The notes under the pieces: generated by a model
Seen by the model: only the letters and a program-made list of their open reading frames with translations
Told to the model about the DNA's origin: nothing
The model's database searches: none
Assembly (NCBI GenBank): GCA_000697055.1
Contig: JNDT01002236.1
Span: forward strand, 372,001-436,000
Origin: Saksenaea vasiformis B4078
Taxonomy: Eukaryota > Mucoromycota > Mucoromycetes > Mucorales > Saksenaeaceae
Direction: 5' to 3'
DNA: 64,000 nucleotides
Shown here: piece after piece, positions 23,921 to 37,222 of the stretch
Layout: each line of letters opens with the position of its first letter
Numbering within the stretch: the stretch's first letter is position 1
Translations under genes and position numbers: made by a program

Positions 23921-26750
23921 AGCTATTGCTTTTCAAAGTTGTCTCTCAAACTTCTATTTATTTGCATATATATATAAATATTATTTTTTGGATCAGCATG
24001 ATGCCAACGATCACTTTGATCTCTTGCCTAGTTTCTACATTAATATACATTAAATAAAAAACATGTTGCCTTTGTTTACTAAGGGGTTTAACCCTGAAGA
24101 TTAGCCTTGGCTTTGATCGACCGAACTGAAATACCATTCAGTGCGCAGTTTATGCGGCCCTTTCCTGTTATCATCATGATTATTTTGGTAGTGCGTATAC
24201 CTAACCAGTCAATCCAGCCGATGGATTGCTATAGCAATACCCGAAACAGAGGTAATTTTATATAGTGATCGGGTATAAACTTACCAACAGGCACGTATAC
24301 GCTACCTATGATTACTACGACGATAGTCTGTTGTGATAATCATTTCTGGGTCAGTCAGAGATGATCGCTGTGGCAAGCGGTGAACTGTATGATCTACTGC
24401 GCAAATAACTTATACGTATATCTGTACAGGTGAACATGCAGGAACACTAAGTGAAACATGGTCCTAAAGTGTTCCAGCTACATAGACAGAGGTTAAAATC
24501 TGCTGCATCGATTATGGATCATAGCACGTTAGCAGGTGTGAGTGCACTTAACATCGATTAAAAGGCATCTTCTGTGCTGACGCAATATTTCAGCTGTGTG
24601 ATCAAGATCAACATTTGTTCTGATCAAACCAGAACTTACGGCCTGGATAGTTTACTTATGCCTCCTGATTTTGGGAACAAAAAGAATCTTTGTTTCATCA
24701 CGTTTCTCTATTATACTACATTCCAATAAGGACTTCTGTTGACTGCATGTAAAATTATTCATGTAGACTGTCGATCCTGCAGGCTGCATGAACTCTGTCT
24801 CGCACTGCGTTGTATAGTGAATGGTTTACTGTCCCATTTACCTTGCTACCGTGCCATATTTAGCATTCCAAAGATGGCGATCATTTTGTGGAATACTCCG
24901 CAACAGTAAGAGAAATACATCGACCTGCTATCGTGCATCCGCCATGGTACCGCTCATACCTAAGCTCGTGTCAGGTAGAAGACACAAACGCACGAAGCAG
25001 CTTATAGGTGTTACATTATCTGGACGCTAACGAACGCATATGCGATCGTTTTCTTAATAGGACTCAGATTTTCTAGGTGCAGAATTACCGCATTCGGGTT
25101 ACTGCAACTGTAAGCTTCAACACAATGAAGATCATTCAAAAATCAGCGAGTTGTCTTTCTTCAGAGTAAATGCGAGCATATCATGTGAATTTGTTGTTGT
25201 TTTCTTTATTAATAGAATATATTCAAAGTTTTGATGGCGACATCCTCTTATTATAGATGTCAGTTCCATTACAGATCTGCTTTGGTAATGTGGTACCGTT
25301 GCTGCTTACCGAACAACCATTCTGCCTTCACGGAGACTCGAGTTTACTTTTAAATGAAAATATTACATACCCTTGTTGCATAATTCATGAAAAGAATATA
25401 CTGCTAGTTACACGAGCCGGGTCTTTCACAGGCGCAAAATTCATTAGAGTAGCATAAAGGCTGCATTTCCCATCGATGCTCCAGACATTATTTCACTTAA
25501 CAAGGCGTGGTCCCAACGGATGGGTCAAGGACTGCAGGTATCTCATATGGGGTAGTCCACACTACGAGAATCATATATTTACAAACAACCAAAGGCTGTT
25601 AAAAACGAAAAGGAAGAAGGCAGCTAGGTGTTGCGGGTGGAGGAGTACTGTTCACACGTAATAGTTCAACTTCATACCAAAATAATCACTTGGTGACAAC
25701 TATTATAAACCAAATCGTACGCACTCCGCTAGGGAGCGCTGGCATTCCCCTGAGGCAAAGAGAAAAGATCGAACTGAAAGTTGGATGCGCAACATGAGGT
25801 TAGCATGCGACAATTATCAAAACGATAGCAACGCTAGCAACGCTTACAAGACCGACGTCCCAGGAAATCTCTCCCCAGATCCCTACATTTGAAATTTAGT
25901 GTTTGGGTGGCATTTCTTACATCTTAAAATATCATGATTGTGTCACTACAAAATGATGGTTTAATAATATATAACGTGCGTTATCGATGCTTACATGCCT
26001 ATTGCATTTTCAAAGGTCTCATCGGTACCCTAACAAGGTAGATGAGATACTACCACTACGCGACGTTACACGGTCTGTAGGGAAATCGACTGCTAATTGG
26101 TAATATGACCACGGGATTGTGTCTATAACGAACAAGCTTCATTGATCCGTGCCGCTTTCCTCATTCTTACAAGAGCAAAACTAACAATATTGACTGATTA
26201 ATCTAGGTCCAGCAGTCTGACTTGATCACTTTATTTACTGAATCGCGGATCGCGATCTGTAGGTCTGGTATCAAATTTAGCGGATCTGTCGCCGTTTATG
26301 GACACAAAACTTACCTAGAATAGCATAAAGAACTGTTAAATAAGTAGTCTGTGACAATAAACCGTAGTTTGGCAAGCGGGTACCGACATGCAGAGTCGGA
26401 ATGCGGTCAAGCAAACTTGAGCCAGGTACGACATGCAACTTATTCTATTGGTCAGTGTTGTGTTTCTGTCTATGGGAACGGAGTCTGAAGTCCGATCTTC
26501 TAGGACAGAATGTAACTCTTGCTCCTTGAATTGTTCAATATATTTCTATCGTCCATCGAGTTATCTGGAATGATTCTCTTACTCTCTTTCACACTCCTCT
26601 CCTATGGACGATTTTCTCGATTGAAGCCGAAGTTAGGTAATTTCTATTGGGCAATGTAGCTGAGTTTGTACTCGCTTGACTTGGCGAGCATCAAACGCAG
26701 TCATCCAAAGCAGACCGACACCACATTTCAGACACTGTAAAGCGAAGATC
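23921..26750. other. Long gene-free interval upstream of ARP6
   Basis: About 2.8 kb. The first 150 bp (TATATATATAAATATT near 23967) is a plausible oxidase promoter on the - strand. A fragment at 26285-26345 (TTATGGACACAAAACTTACC ... AGAATAGCATAAA) resembles the 3' end of the spliced-repeat family. No coding exons recognised. Confidence 0.45.
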
Positions 26751-28532
26751 ATGGCACCCACGGTGATTTTAGATAATGGCGCGTCAACTATGAAGGTTGG
26801 CGTTAATACGTCATCCTCTCCAAGGTAAAACAGTTCGCTTTGTATATAAAGAAGCTGGGCGATACATTGCGTATGCTGACGGCTTCAAAGGCTTGTGCCC
26901 AATGCGATCGTTAGAGGAAGAACTGATCGTCGCCATTTCATTGGTGATCAATTGGAACAATGCTCCGATTTTTCCTCTCTTTTTTACCGTCTACCTTTTG
27001 AAAAAGTGTGGGAATAAAGCTGATGGAAGATTTATGGAATAAACTTTCTCCGTCTAGGGATTTCTGACAAACTGGGGAGTCGAACGAACCATATGGGATC
27101 GGTTATTCAAAGACGTGCTCAAAGTAAAGCATTTACGTTAAAATATAAGATTTTCCCGCTCACAAAGAGTTACAGGTCGATACAAAAGGAAGCCGACTGT
27201 TAATTACGGAGCCATGCTTTAATTTGCCTGTGATCCAGGAGGCGTATGATCAAATTATATTTGAAGAATACGAATTTGCGTCGTACTACCGTACAATTGG
27301 CAAGTGCAACAAAGTGCACATTACATGTCTAACTCATTATGCTTTGCAGCCCCCCAGCTCTGTATCTACAATGACGTGGCACCATTATTTGGCGATAAAC
27401 CTGGATCCATCCCAGATTGCGCGCTGATTGTAGATTCTGGATTCTCATTCACACATATTGTACCCTTCTTAAAAGGAAAACCAATTGCCAAAGGCATAAA
27501 GAGGTAAGCTTAAGAGCGCTTGTTGGTAATAAAAAAAGTAAGAACAGGAGAGGATAACACATTTCTTTCTTTGCAGAATCAATGTTGGAGGAAAACTATT
27601 GACTAACCAACTCAAAGAAACTGTATCATTTCGGTAAAGCAAAATGTGTATCTTTTGATTGTATTACTGATATGAGGATGCTTACAGACATTATGATATG
27701 ATGGAGGAGACACATATTATCAATGAGGCTAAGGAAACGTGTTGCTTCGTATCTCAAGATGTGTTCTCAGATTTGCAGCTGTGCAAGTAAGTTTAACTAC
27801 TTGCTTCCACATGATCAGCCACCTTACTGTGCAACAAGGGCGCCCTACCAGGAGAATCCAATCATACAGGAATACGTGCTTCCAGACTTTACCACCCATA
27901 GCCGAGGTCATGTCCGACCAAAACAAGGGCGGCAGACTGTGGATTCTGCAGAGCAAGTTCTTCCAATGAATAATGAACGGTTCATGATACCAGAAATCTT
28001 GATGCATCCCTCCGATATCGGCCTGCAACAGGCTGGCATTCCTGAAACTATCGCAGAGAGTGTCAGTGCTTGTGATTTAGGTAAGTTTAGGGTGAAATTG
28101 CTCGTCTTCTCTGATGTCTTCTCTGCATTGTAAAGAGCTCCACGGTCTTCTATATGCCAATATCATCCTGGTGGGCGGAAATGCGAAATTCGCAGGTTAC
28201 AAGGAACGAATGTAAGTTACACTTTAGTCAAGCTAGGGTGACTGACAAATATGGTACTTCTACACCAAAATAAGTGAAAAAGATTTGAGGCAGCTGGTAC
28301 CTAGTGAATACGAAATTCGAGTTGCTGCCCCTTCCGAGTAAGTTATTAATAATAGCTGCGGAGGCGCAGTATTTCTGAATTTATATTTAGTCCTGTGGGA
28401 TATGCTTGGACAGGCGGTCAGCGTCTAGTATCGCTTAGCTCGAAGACGGAACTTCAGAAAAAGTTTGTCAATCGTAAGGACTATTTGGAGTACGGTAGTG
28501 ATATCTGTCGGCGGAGATTCGGATCACTTTAA
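26751..28532 (+). CDS. ARP6: Actin-related protein 6 (SWR1/SRCAP complex subunit)
   Basis: Eleven exons: 26751-26824, 26891-27005, 27058-27123, 27176-27299, 27350-27503, 27577-27633, 27688-27786, 27839-28080, 28136-28211, 28275-28337, 28391-28532; 403 residues, normal for Arp6. Signature segments: TVILDNGASTMKVG (phosphate loop 1), RLVPNAIVRGRTDRRHFIGDQ, FYRLPFEKGFLTNWGVERTIWD, TEPCFNLPVIQEAYDQI, TIAPQLCIYNDVAPLFG, LIVDSGFSFTHIVPF, RINVGGKLLTNQLKE, IQEYVLPDF, NERFMIPEILMHPSDIG and ILVGGNAKF. Arp6 belongs to the nuclear complex that exchanges H2A for H2A.Z. The fourth intron (27300-27349) has a GC donor (G|GCAAGT), needed to give TIAPQLC in frame. The acceptor of exon 8 (ACAAG) is the least certain junction. 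Confidence 0.93.
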
Positions 28533-29800
28533 AATGGCAGGCCAGGTGGATCGCCCTTCCCTTTTTCGTTACCCACGTGGAGATGAACGACAATGAACAG
28601 TCAATCAATCAATCAATGAATTTGTAACGTGTCTATATCAAAGCATAGGATTCGCAGAAGAAAAATATGTTTCACTAGAATCCAAGGATTATCCAACGAG
28701 CGCTTGTGATTGTCTGTCACGACGGAAGATAAGGAAAATTGAAGTTGAAATTAGTTATGGCGGTTGAGAAGGATGCCAGAAACCGGGTAAAATCCCTTGT
28801 GGAGCAAATAACTGCGTAATTTCCGTGAAGGATGATTAGTTGCTCGGCTATAAACGCGAAATTGGCACCAATAATGTTCTGCGATCCGACTTTTTTGCCG
28901 TGCATCACCCAGGATTTGGGTCTCCGTCGATCTTTGTAAGTCATCACTCCACGATTTGTAAGAAAGAATGCGCCGAACGTGGCCGTGCACATCAACCATT
29001 TAGTGAAAGAAGAAAGTTCAGCAACGCTGCCCCTGCTTTACCAAGAACAGCCACATACTAGACGCCACCTACAAAGAATCGTTTTTCTGTCTAAATATTT
29101 ATTTAATGCATACAGTTTCAAAAGGGAATAATCGCGTAGGAGTTTTTCGGTTTTTGATTACGAGTACAAACTTTTAGGAACGATCTGCGTTTCGACACTA
29201 TGCCGATAGAAAATTTCCATGGAGTATCGAATGAACGGTAAAATAGTTGAAGTACTATTTTTGGCACCGGGTTTTTGTCACACATGAGGGGTGGAGGGAA
29301 GGAAAAAAAGTATAACGGTCGATACGGTAAAAAAAAACTAGGGAATTTGACACGTGTGTAAAGAAGACACATAGTAAAGATTATTGGATCATGTGAAGCA
29401 TCGAATTATAGCAGGATCAGGAAAGAGTGCTCCAGGCTTGAGTTGAGGGAAAAACGGAGATGGGAAGTTTGTGCGCCACAGTGGAAAAGAAAGAAAAAGC
29501 TGACTTGCGATATAGAGAAGCGAAGGGTACACACTGGCGGACATCTAAAGTGATTGATTTGTGATCCTCTTTGTTTATTCCTGCTTCGAGTCAACACTTA
29601 CAATGTAGTATGTGAAATAATAACCTTTTTTTCCCTTAAAGAAAAAAAGGCTACGAATGCAGTTTAGTTAAAGACGGTCAAATGCACGAACAGAAAAAAA
29701 GTTGTATGGGCTCATACGAAAATAGCAACAAGTGCACGATGAATTGCAACTCAACAGTAATAAATTTTGTCCTCACACTCATTATCGTAACCATCCAATC
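28533..29800. other. Gap after ARP6
   Basis: Contains a short TCAA microsatellite (28600-28617), the ARP6 3' UTR, and two overlapping - strand open frames at 28717-28999 with no recognisable domain. No gene supported. Confidence 0.4.
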
Positions 29801-29804
29801 ATTT

Positions 29805-29925
29805 AAAACTCCCTCGATCTCGCCCTTTTCCTTTAGCCCCATCCTTTTTTTTCCCTGTGCGCTCCTTTTTCTTTCCTGTTTCTCTCTCTTTCTTATCATT
29901 CCTTTCCCCTCTTCATAGAACTCGC
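29805..29925 (+). promoter_or_regulatory. Pyrimidine-rich tract upstream of the aspartic-protease-like gene
   Basis: About 120 bp made almost only of C and T on the + strand (CCCTTTTCCTTTAGCCCC type), ending about 110 bp before the start codon. CT-rich blocks like this precede the start sites of many strongly expressed fungal genes; assignment is by position and composition. Confidence 0.45.
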
Positions 29926-30036
29926 CTCTCCGAAGAAGAAGGACGAAAAAAAAAAACCTCAATTATCTAAAGACGACCTTGAATAAGAAAGCAGTGCGAA
30001 CCCTTCCCAATCTTTATTTCCTCGTCACATATCAGC

Positions 30037-31859
30037 ATGCGTACAGCTATCCTCTGTCTTGCTGCCGTCGCCCAACTTGTTCTGGCCTCAGCAGAACCCA
30101 CTAAAATTCCGTTGTACCGTCGATCTGAGGACGGCATCGTTAAAGCCGCTGGCGATGAACTTAGCAGTGGTGTTGTACGTTGACAATCCTTATATCTCCC
30201 CTCCCCCTCTTTCCTTTCTTTTTTTAGCTGATCTTCTTTTTTTTCCTTCAGTTGGCCGGCAAAGTGAAAATTGGTGGTCAAGAATTCACCATGGCTTTTG
30301 ATACCAGTACGTAAGAAAGACTTACAATATCCATGTCGATCTTTGTTTATTTACAATATTGTTTAGCAATTGGATACTCTTGGGTTCGCGGTTCTAAGGT
30401 GAGTGTTCCCGAGTCGCACTTAACCTTTTTTTTTATATATATACTGATAATTTCTTATTTTAGTGTAAAACCGAAAACTGTCTTGATCGTTGCACCTACT
30501 ACGCTAGACGCTCCAAGGACGCCGTCTCAACCGGCAAAAAATTCTCGGTTGAATATGGTGATTCGTGCGTCGATACCCGTGTCTACCTTGATACCTTCGA
30601 ATTTGCTGGTCTGACAGTGAAGAATATGCCCTTCGGTGGTGCTTACCGCATGAGTGGTTTCGATCACGGTTTCGGTATGCAATCAAAACAATGAAATATA
30701 TATAACCAATACTAAATGTCTTCCTGCTGCATTGTAGATGGTTACCTCGGCCTTGGTCGTAGCGTCGACTTTAACCACACCAAAGTTCATTCTACCTCCG
30801 CTGGCAGTAAGTTGACTCCCTTTTCTCCTTGTCAACCGTCTTTTAGTACCATGACAACTGAATTAATTATTAGGTCTGAAGAAGCGTGACATGACCTTGC
30901 CTGATTCTGCCTTTGTACCCAACGCTTACCAACAAGCTACTGGTCTTGATAGCGCCCAATTTGGCATGTACACGACCACCGACACTGACAACGGCTTTGG
31001 TGAATCAGGCTCCGGCAACGGAGGCCAACAACAACCACCACCAAACCAACCCAACACTCCTACGAACGGCACTAGTCCTGGCCAGCCTGGACAGCCTGGA
31101 CAGCCTGGACAACCCGGTCAACCCGGTCAACCTGGTCAACCTGGTCAGTCTGGTCAACCTGGTCAACCTGGCCAGCAGCCTCAGCAGCCTCAGCAACCTC
31201 AACAACCTCAGCAACCTCAGCAACCTCAGCAACCTCAGCAACCTCAGCAACCTCAACAGCCACAACAGCCCGCTAACGGCGGCTTCGGCTTTGTTAAGCG
31301 TCATAACAAGAAGAAGGTTGCCGGTTACCTTGTTCTCGGTGGTGTCGATAAGAGCGCCATTGACGGTGATGTCAACTACATCAAGTTGTCTGACGACCAC
31401 AACGGCTGGGATGTATGCATCAAGAAGGCCAAGTTTGGTGATTTGAAGCTCAAGCAAAAGAACGGCGCCGTCGCCTCCATCAGCACCTCCTCAACCTTCA
31501 TTACCATGCCTGCTGATCAGGCCAAGAAGTTCCACGAGAAGTTTGGCGGCAAGTTCTACCATTCTACCAAGACATACAGCGTCAAGTGTTCCGAAGTTAA
31601 GAATCTCCCTCCTCTGAAATTGACCCTGGAAGATCATATCGTCGAAATCCCAGCTAGCTACTGGACTCGCGAGATTGATGCCGACCGCGACTGCTGTGCG
31701 ACCAACATTGCTTCCGGAAGCTCTGATACCGACTGGGTCCTGGGAACCTCGTTCACCAATGCTTTCTACACTACATTCGACACTGCCAACAACCAAATTG
31801 GTTTGGCCTTGAAGAAGGGTCAAAGCAATACTGGTCTCAAGATCTACAAGAAACATTAA
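30037..31859 (+). CDS. Secreted pepsin-fold (A1) protein lacking the second catalytic Asp, with a GQP/PQQ repeat insert
   Basis: Six exons: 30037-30174, 30252-30306, 30367-30398, 30464-30674, 30738-30806, 30874-31859; 496 residues. A signal peptide (MRTAILCLAAVAQLVLASA) and a short pro-like region lead into KVKIGGQEFTMAFDTTIGYSWVRG, where D63 is in the position of the first catalytic Asp (DTT instead of DTG). A CKTENCLDRC loop, an FSVEYGD and a DGYLGLGRS follow, all typical A1 landmarks. The second active-site motif, normally DTGT, reads ASISTSSTFITMP: S372 replaces Asp, so peptidase activity is not expected. Between the lobes (about residues 236-302) is an insert of GQP repeats followed by PQQ repeats. 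KR pairs (LKKRD at about 171, FVKRH after the repeat) are possible Kex2 sites. The C-terminal lobe ends with VLGTSFTNAFYTTFDTANNQIGLA, a usual A1 ending. A binding or cell-wall role is a guess. Confidence 0.85.
31086..31275 (+). repeat. Tandem codon repeat encoding GQP then PQQ
   Basis: An imperfect 9-bp repeat (CAGCCTGGA / CAACCTGGT) changes to CAGCAACCT units. It encodes a flexible Gly/Pro/Gln linker. The reverse strand is also open through the repeat, an artefact of composition. Length is likely to vary between strains. Confidence 0.9.
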
Positions 31860-34800
31860 AGTGTCAAGACTCTACGAACTATAAATAAATATAAAAATTT
31901 GCACTTGCAGAGAAATCCCCGGAAACAAAGCTACTTTTACCGATTTCATTCTCTGTTCGGGAACTGTTGCCCATTCCATTTTTTTCGTGTTACATTAAGT
32001 AACCTTTTTATCTTCAGCTTGTGTCACATCAAATTATTTGCCTTTGATAATCCTACCATTCGTAACAAAGAACAACATAACCTTTTTGACGTAATGAAAA
32101 TAAAAAAAAAAGCTATTTACATCTTAGAACAATGGAAAGTCTCAAGTATTTTTGGTGCGGATCGGCTACTTCCCTGAAATGACTCTGTGTGTTAGTCTCT
32201 GTTTAACTTTCTTTACCATAAACAAATTCTATATTCTTTTTATGGCATAAACGCTTTTTTTGTGATGAAGCGCCCATGCTTTGATCTGGCACCCGCGTTA
32301 TTCAATCACCGTCTGGCTTCGCAGCTGTAAGATTGTACGAAAAAGACATTGACCGTCTGTTACACTTTTTAAGCACCTACGTTTTTTCATGCATATTCAA
32401 AGCGACGACTGAATTTTCCATGTTGTACTTCCGCTTTGCAAATTGGTCAACCAATTATGTTTTACAAATGAAAATAGTGCCATTGACTTTTTCGAAAGTT
32501 TCTATTTCACTTATAAAAAGCGAAACTCTTTTACGTTTAGCTTCTGGCGAAGTCGCCTTAAGTGGATATAATCCTATAATAAAGAGAAAAAATGACCAGA
32601 AATAGCAGGGAAGTTAAAAGATGGCTTAAGTTTGAATCTCCGGGTGAAATAGCCACCGCGATACGGCATTTTGCTCGATTGGTACAGAAATACTCCACTT
32701 TCTGAATAGATGACACACTGTATGAAATCAAATCGTGCGAAGGTATCCCATTTTGTTAGCCTATTGTCGATCTGATTCCCGATATAAATAAAACTCGTGA
32801 AGTAAGTATGTGCTCAAATGTACTTCTGTTACATAGGATTAGAAATCGAGCATTTAGCAGAAGCTTATTTTTGGACACAATTGTCAAAGAACTTACTTCT
32901 ATTCCAGCCAAATATTTGTTGCTTGTTTTGACCTATTGTAAACAATTTTCGTCAATGGTAAATAAACTGCGCGATTTTTGTTATCAGGGATAAAGAACTC
33001 TTCTGAGAGAAATTACTCAAAAGGGTATAGATTCTCCATGTGTCTATACTAACGAAACTGCGGATGATCATGATCTCCAAAATAGTGAAATGATGCCACA
33101 ATTCAGTTGCCAAGCTCTCTTATCCAATTGTCATCTGGCACTTCAGGATTTGCTCTTTTAAATCAGCAGCTCCATTAATTTATTAAAAGGCTAGTGCACC
33201 TGCCAGCCTTTCCACCAGGTCAGTAACTGAAGCTATTTAGACTAACAGCCGTGCATGCGCATCCTTCAAACAGCTCTGCTTCTGCTCAAATAGGGACGCT
33301 TGTCACTAACAAGGAATATGTTTGTAAACAAATAGCCATTATGATTCGATGGTCGTGCCGTTTTTTAAACTGACCGGTGACTTTCCATCTTGATCCATAA
33401 ATTGCATCCATCCTTGGTATCCGTGTGTTGTTAGAAGGAGCCCTTGTAATCCTAACTCGGTGGTCAGGTACCGTAGGCGTGACTCATCCGAGGCAACCTG
33501 CAGTGTTGAAAAATGTTCAGTGCAAAAGACTGATGTAGCAATAGTGGGCAAGAAAGACCCGAAGGTCTTCCTGGCCAACATTACAGACCCATACCCTAAG
33601 CGCGGTTGATTGAAAGTCAGACCAACGCATAAGGTATGGGATAAATGGATACTTGAAAATATGCATCAGAAGATTGTTGCGATACCTGCAGTGACAATAG
33701 ACTCAGCGGATGTTGAGAACTAAGGCAACAGCTTGTGCCAAACAAATATGGTCCATAAATTGTACAGTCTACTATCATTCGTATGGAAGGATGATTACAA
33801 CTTTGGGGAAGCTGTGCAGACTTTACCGGTTAAGTCAAGAACCGAGGATGATAGAGGGGAAAAGGGCCATAGCGCAAGTTGATATGAAACGGTTCAGATT
33901 ATGAAGATGGGATTCATGACGAATTATGACTGATTGATTACATACGTGCTGGTTCCATGTTGTCATTTGAACGTATCCCTTTGTATCACATGCGACTCCG
34001 TGCTTCGTTTCGCATCATACGCCAGGACGCTAGCTGCCGCTTTCGCTTTGCTCAAGGGCGGTCATCGTATGGAAAATGATAAAAATAAAAGACAGAGGAA
34101 GGGGGCGGTGAATAATATGCTTTTTAATTGATAATGCTTTTGATAAGTGTCTTTCGGTGCTGAGGAAAGTTCACTCCAAAAAGTGTTTGCGCCTCCGCTG
34201 CGCTCTGGTAAGCATTTTTTGTTCTTTCACTTCCCGCTTGGCTTGGCACAGCATTGAAAATGCCCAATTGGTGCTCTTTCTGAAAAGTACTTGTTTAAAC
34301 AGATAAATGGAAGGTCAACTTGGGCGGCTTCACGTTCCAAATAAGGAAATATCCAGCCAATCAAAGTGAGAAAAAGCTGTCCAAGTATTCATTTTTAGAT
34401 TTGAGGACTGGACTACCCTTACTACACTGTGACGCTTAGTAATGTTTTCTGGCTCCTTAGCTGAATATAATATAAGCGGTTGCCAAAAAAACAAAACAAC
34501 TGTGCAGACCCATATCACATCTTTCGCTAAGGGTAGTTTACCAAAGTCTTGCAATTCCCTTTTTCATTATTTGAGGATGTCTCAATACGGTCATTGCCAC
34601 CAAATTGCTTATCCATCTGTCTATACCTTAGTTTGATATACAATCTAGTAAAAAAAAAGAAAAAAAAGGAGCTGTATTGTCAAAACAGTACCGGTTACAG
34701 AGAGACGGATGGTTCAACTGGCCAAGGCGTATATCCCTTACAATGAAAGGGTTGGGTGTAAACCCTGTTAAGTTCCGCTTTCATTTACAACAATAAGAGC

Positions 34801-36569
34801 AATTATTCGTTTTTGCCAATATCGCCTGTTACTGTTAAATCAAGGGAAAAAAGCTAGGCCACAGTAACCATCTTCCCATAGCGGTATGTTCATCCTGTGT
34901 GGTATCATGACATGCATGAGTCATTGGCCACATGTCAGTTGTTGGCCTGTCTAATTAAGAAGAGACCATGTACCTCTGAAGGAAATTAGTAGAGTCGCAC
35001 TCCGACAAAACGATAACCTCTTTCGACGGGATCAATGCGTCCCGTTCAAGTGTCCCTAACAACTCTCCTTGCTAATTTGACTATGAAGCGCAAGATATGC
35101 GTCGCAGTGTTTTTCATGTTTTGCATTGAGAGTTATTTCATATAGCATGTTTTTCCCTACTTCATCATTGAAAAAAAAGAGTCCTCGCATTGGCTTTGAA
35201 CAATGTAGTGCTCAATTCATTCCGTGCATGTCTTTCTTGACATTGGCCTCATTCTCCCACATTGTATAACTCCTGTTTTCTTTTTAGAAAACACGATAAA
35301 CTGAACGCCATACAACGAACAGATGAAAGAAATGTTGCCTGACTGCGTTCGCTGAATTATCGGATTAATCAATGGCTGATGATTAGCTGCAAGTTTTGAT
35401 GAAAGGGAGCTCTGATACCAGGAGTGAAGAATCATGATGACAACTCCATTCATGCTCTCATATACGAAGGTTGATCTTGCAGTATAATTTTGCACAACTC
35501 TTCAGGTACGGGAGAGCCTTTTACAGTGTGCGGACCAGCAGACACATCGCAGTATCTTGATTTTTCAAGTATTCTTATGGATCACATGAAAATACTTGTA
35601 TAGGCTTCAGTGATATGTGCTTCGAGCTGGTTTTCCTTCGGACACACTGACAACAGTCCTTCTTGATGCGTCCGAAGGAGATCCAGCCCTCCAAACCGTG
35701 CTCAAATTTCAGGAATTGCAAAGTTGTGGTTACTTACAGGTAGGCTGTTTAAGCCATCTTCACAGCAGAACTAAGCGTTAAAATCCACGAGAGCTAAGTC
35801 AAAAGCAACCAATGGAACGAAAGGATACCTCGGGAATCCCTCCCCCTTCATCCCATCATACTGGACCATCAGCAATGCTCTCTCTGCCCTCTGGGACGCC
35901 CAGTTTGTGATTTCTCTTCAATGATACACCAACGACGTACACCGTCATCGTTCAACAGGCCTTTGTCGCTCGTCTCCTCCCTTCCTACAATCGCTAGCAC
36001 ATATTTTCCCCCTTTCTTCGCCGTTGTAAATGTCTGTATGGACGTTCCTTATAGTACACGAATTAAAAATTTAAAGTTTGATAAATGCTGTAAGCCTTTT
36101 TGAGTTAATGTCAGTACGCATCAGAGGACAAAATCGATAACTTCGCCTGTTGTATCTCTTTCAACGCTTATTGGCTGAATCCTTCCTTTTTTATGGGACA
36201 ACAAAGATCCGAGCGTTTCTGCACTGCTTTCCTTCTTTCTTTTCAGCTTTCCTATTGCTTTCAAAAGATAAAGATTAATTCTTCCTAAGTGAGCAATATG
36301 AGCCAATACATCGTTTGTAGTCAATGGATGCGTAAGTACGATGAAGAATGAAACTATCACTCTTCCATATCCTGTCCATGATGACCTCCGTTTCATCAAG
36401 ATAAGTATTCGTCACATATAGTAGCGCTTCATTAACATCATTCATATTCATAGACTATATCCAGGAAAAATAAATTGATGATAAAGCTATGAAAAGGCGA
36501 ATCAAACTGAAGCTCAAGCATACTAATCACTTCTCTCTTCTTTATAGATGCAAATCATGTGAAATGACA
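31860..36569. other. Long gene-poor interval
   Basis: About 4.7 kb with no supported multi-exon gene. A - strand open stretch of 80 codons at 33339-33581 (core TTELGLQGLLLTTHGYQGW), extendable upstream in the same frame, looks protein-like but I do not recognise it. A 92-codon - strand frame at 36121-36399 is likewise unrecognised. Homopolymer A/T runs are common. No repeat termini found. Confidence 0.4.
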
Positions 36570-36825
36570 AAGGACGACCTTTTCCGATTAGTATTTTCTC
36601 ATTTTTTATTCCACAGCGAGATATTTCATTATGTTTCTTTAGATACCCATCTAGACTACAAGATGACTTGTAGGCTTCAGAAAAGCTATCATGTGTCGGC
36701 AAATCCTCGCTGACTAATATTTGGCCTCCTTCTGAAAAAGTGTCGTGTATGACATGGATGCCCACCTTCTTGCAGCCCACCCGCGTGTATCACCGTAGAT
36801 AATACGGCCTCGATACAAAGGTAAG
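36570..36825 (-). mobile_element. Decayed element fragment E1 (inverted relative to E2)
   Basis: The reverse complement matches 43035-43285 over about 230 bp: shared strings include TAGGCTTCAGAAAAG, GTCGGCAAATC, TGACATGGA and ATCACCGT(A/G)GATAATACGG. On the - strand it is open (DLPTHDSFSEAYKSSCS ... NEISRCGIKNEK), and the same frame can be read with two stops in the other copy. I infer two remnants of one protein-coding mobile element; superfamily unknown. Confidence 0.5.
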
Positions 36826-37222
36826 TCGCACGTAGATTTGACCAATTTTTTTAATTTGCGTTTTGCAGGTTTGTTGTCGAATCTTGCTTTCTGCCAATCA
36901 TTTCATGTATCCGAAAGGTCTATATATCAGTCAATTCTATACTGAATACATTTAAAAACCGTGCGTCACCGGTTAAAGGGTAGGCCTCTCATACATTCGG
37001 TATACGTGCTGACGCTTTCCTAGTGCATCACTGTGTTCCCGCAAATTACGTGGACAACTGACTCCGCCCAGTGCGTGAGTCTCCGAAGGCAATTTCCTTC
37101 AAGCTGGTCAAAAAATTCGCTTTCCTAAAGGGATGTGACGTGGGAACGGACGGCACAGGTTTGTGGACTGCATTCTGCGTCCCAAAAAATCTCCCTTCGC
37201 AGAACCTGACAAGATCGTTGCC
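36826..37222. promoter_or_regulatory. Upstream region of prefoldin subunit 3
   Basis: Gene-free apart from two short open frames that run into the prefoldin start. The core promoter must lie here; no clear TATA box is seen. Confidence 0.35.

Noticed and set aside
31005..31457. 150-codon - strand Leu/Arg-rich frame
   Set aside because: It is the reverse of the GQP/PQQ codon repeat, which is open in several frames by composition.
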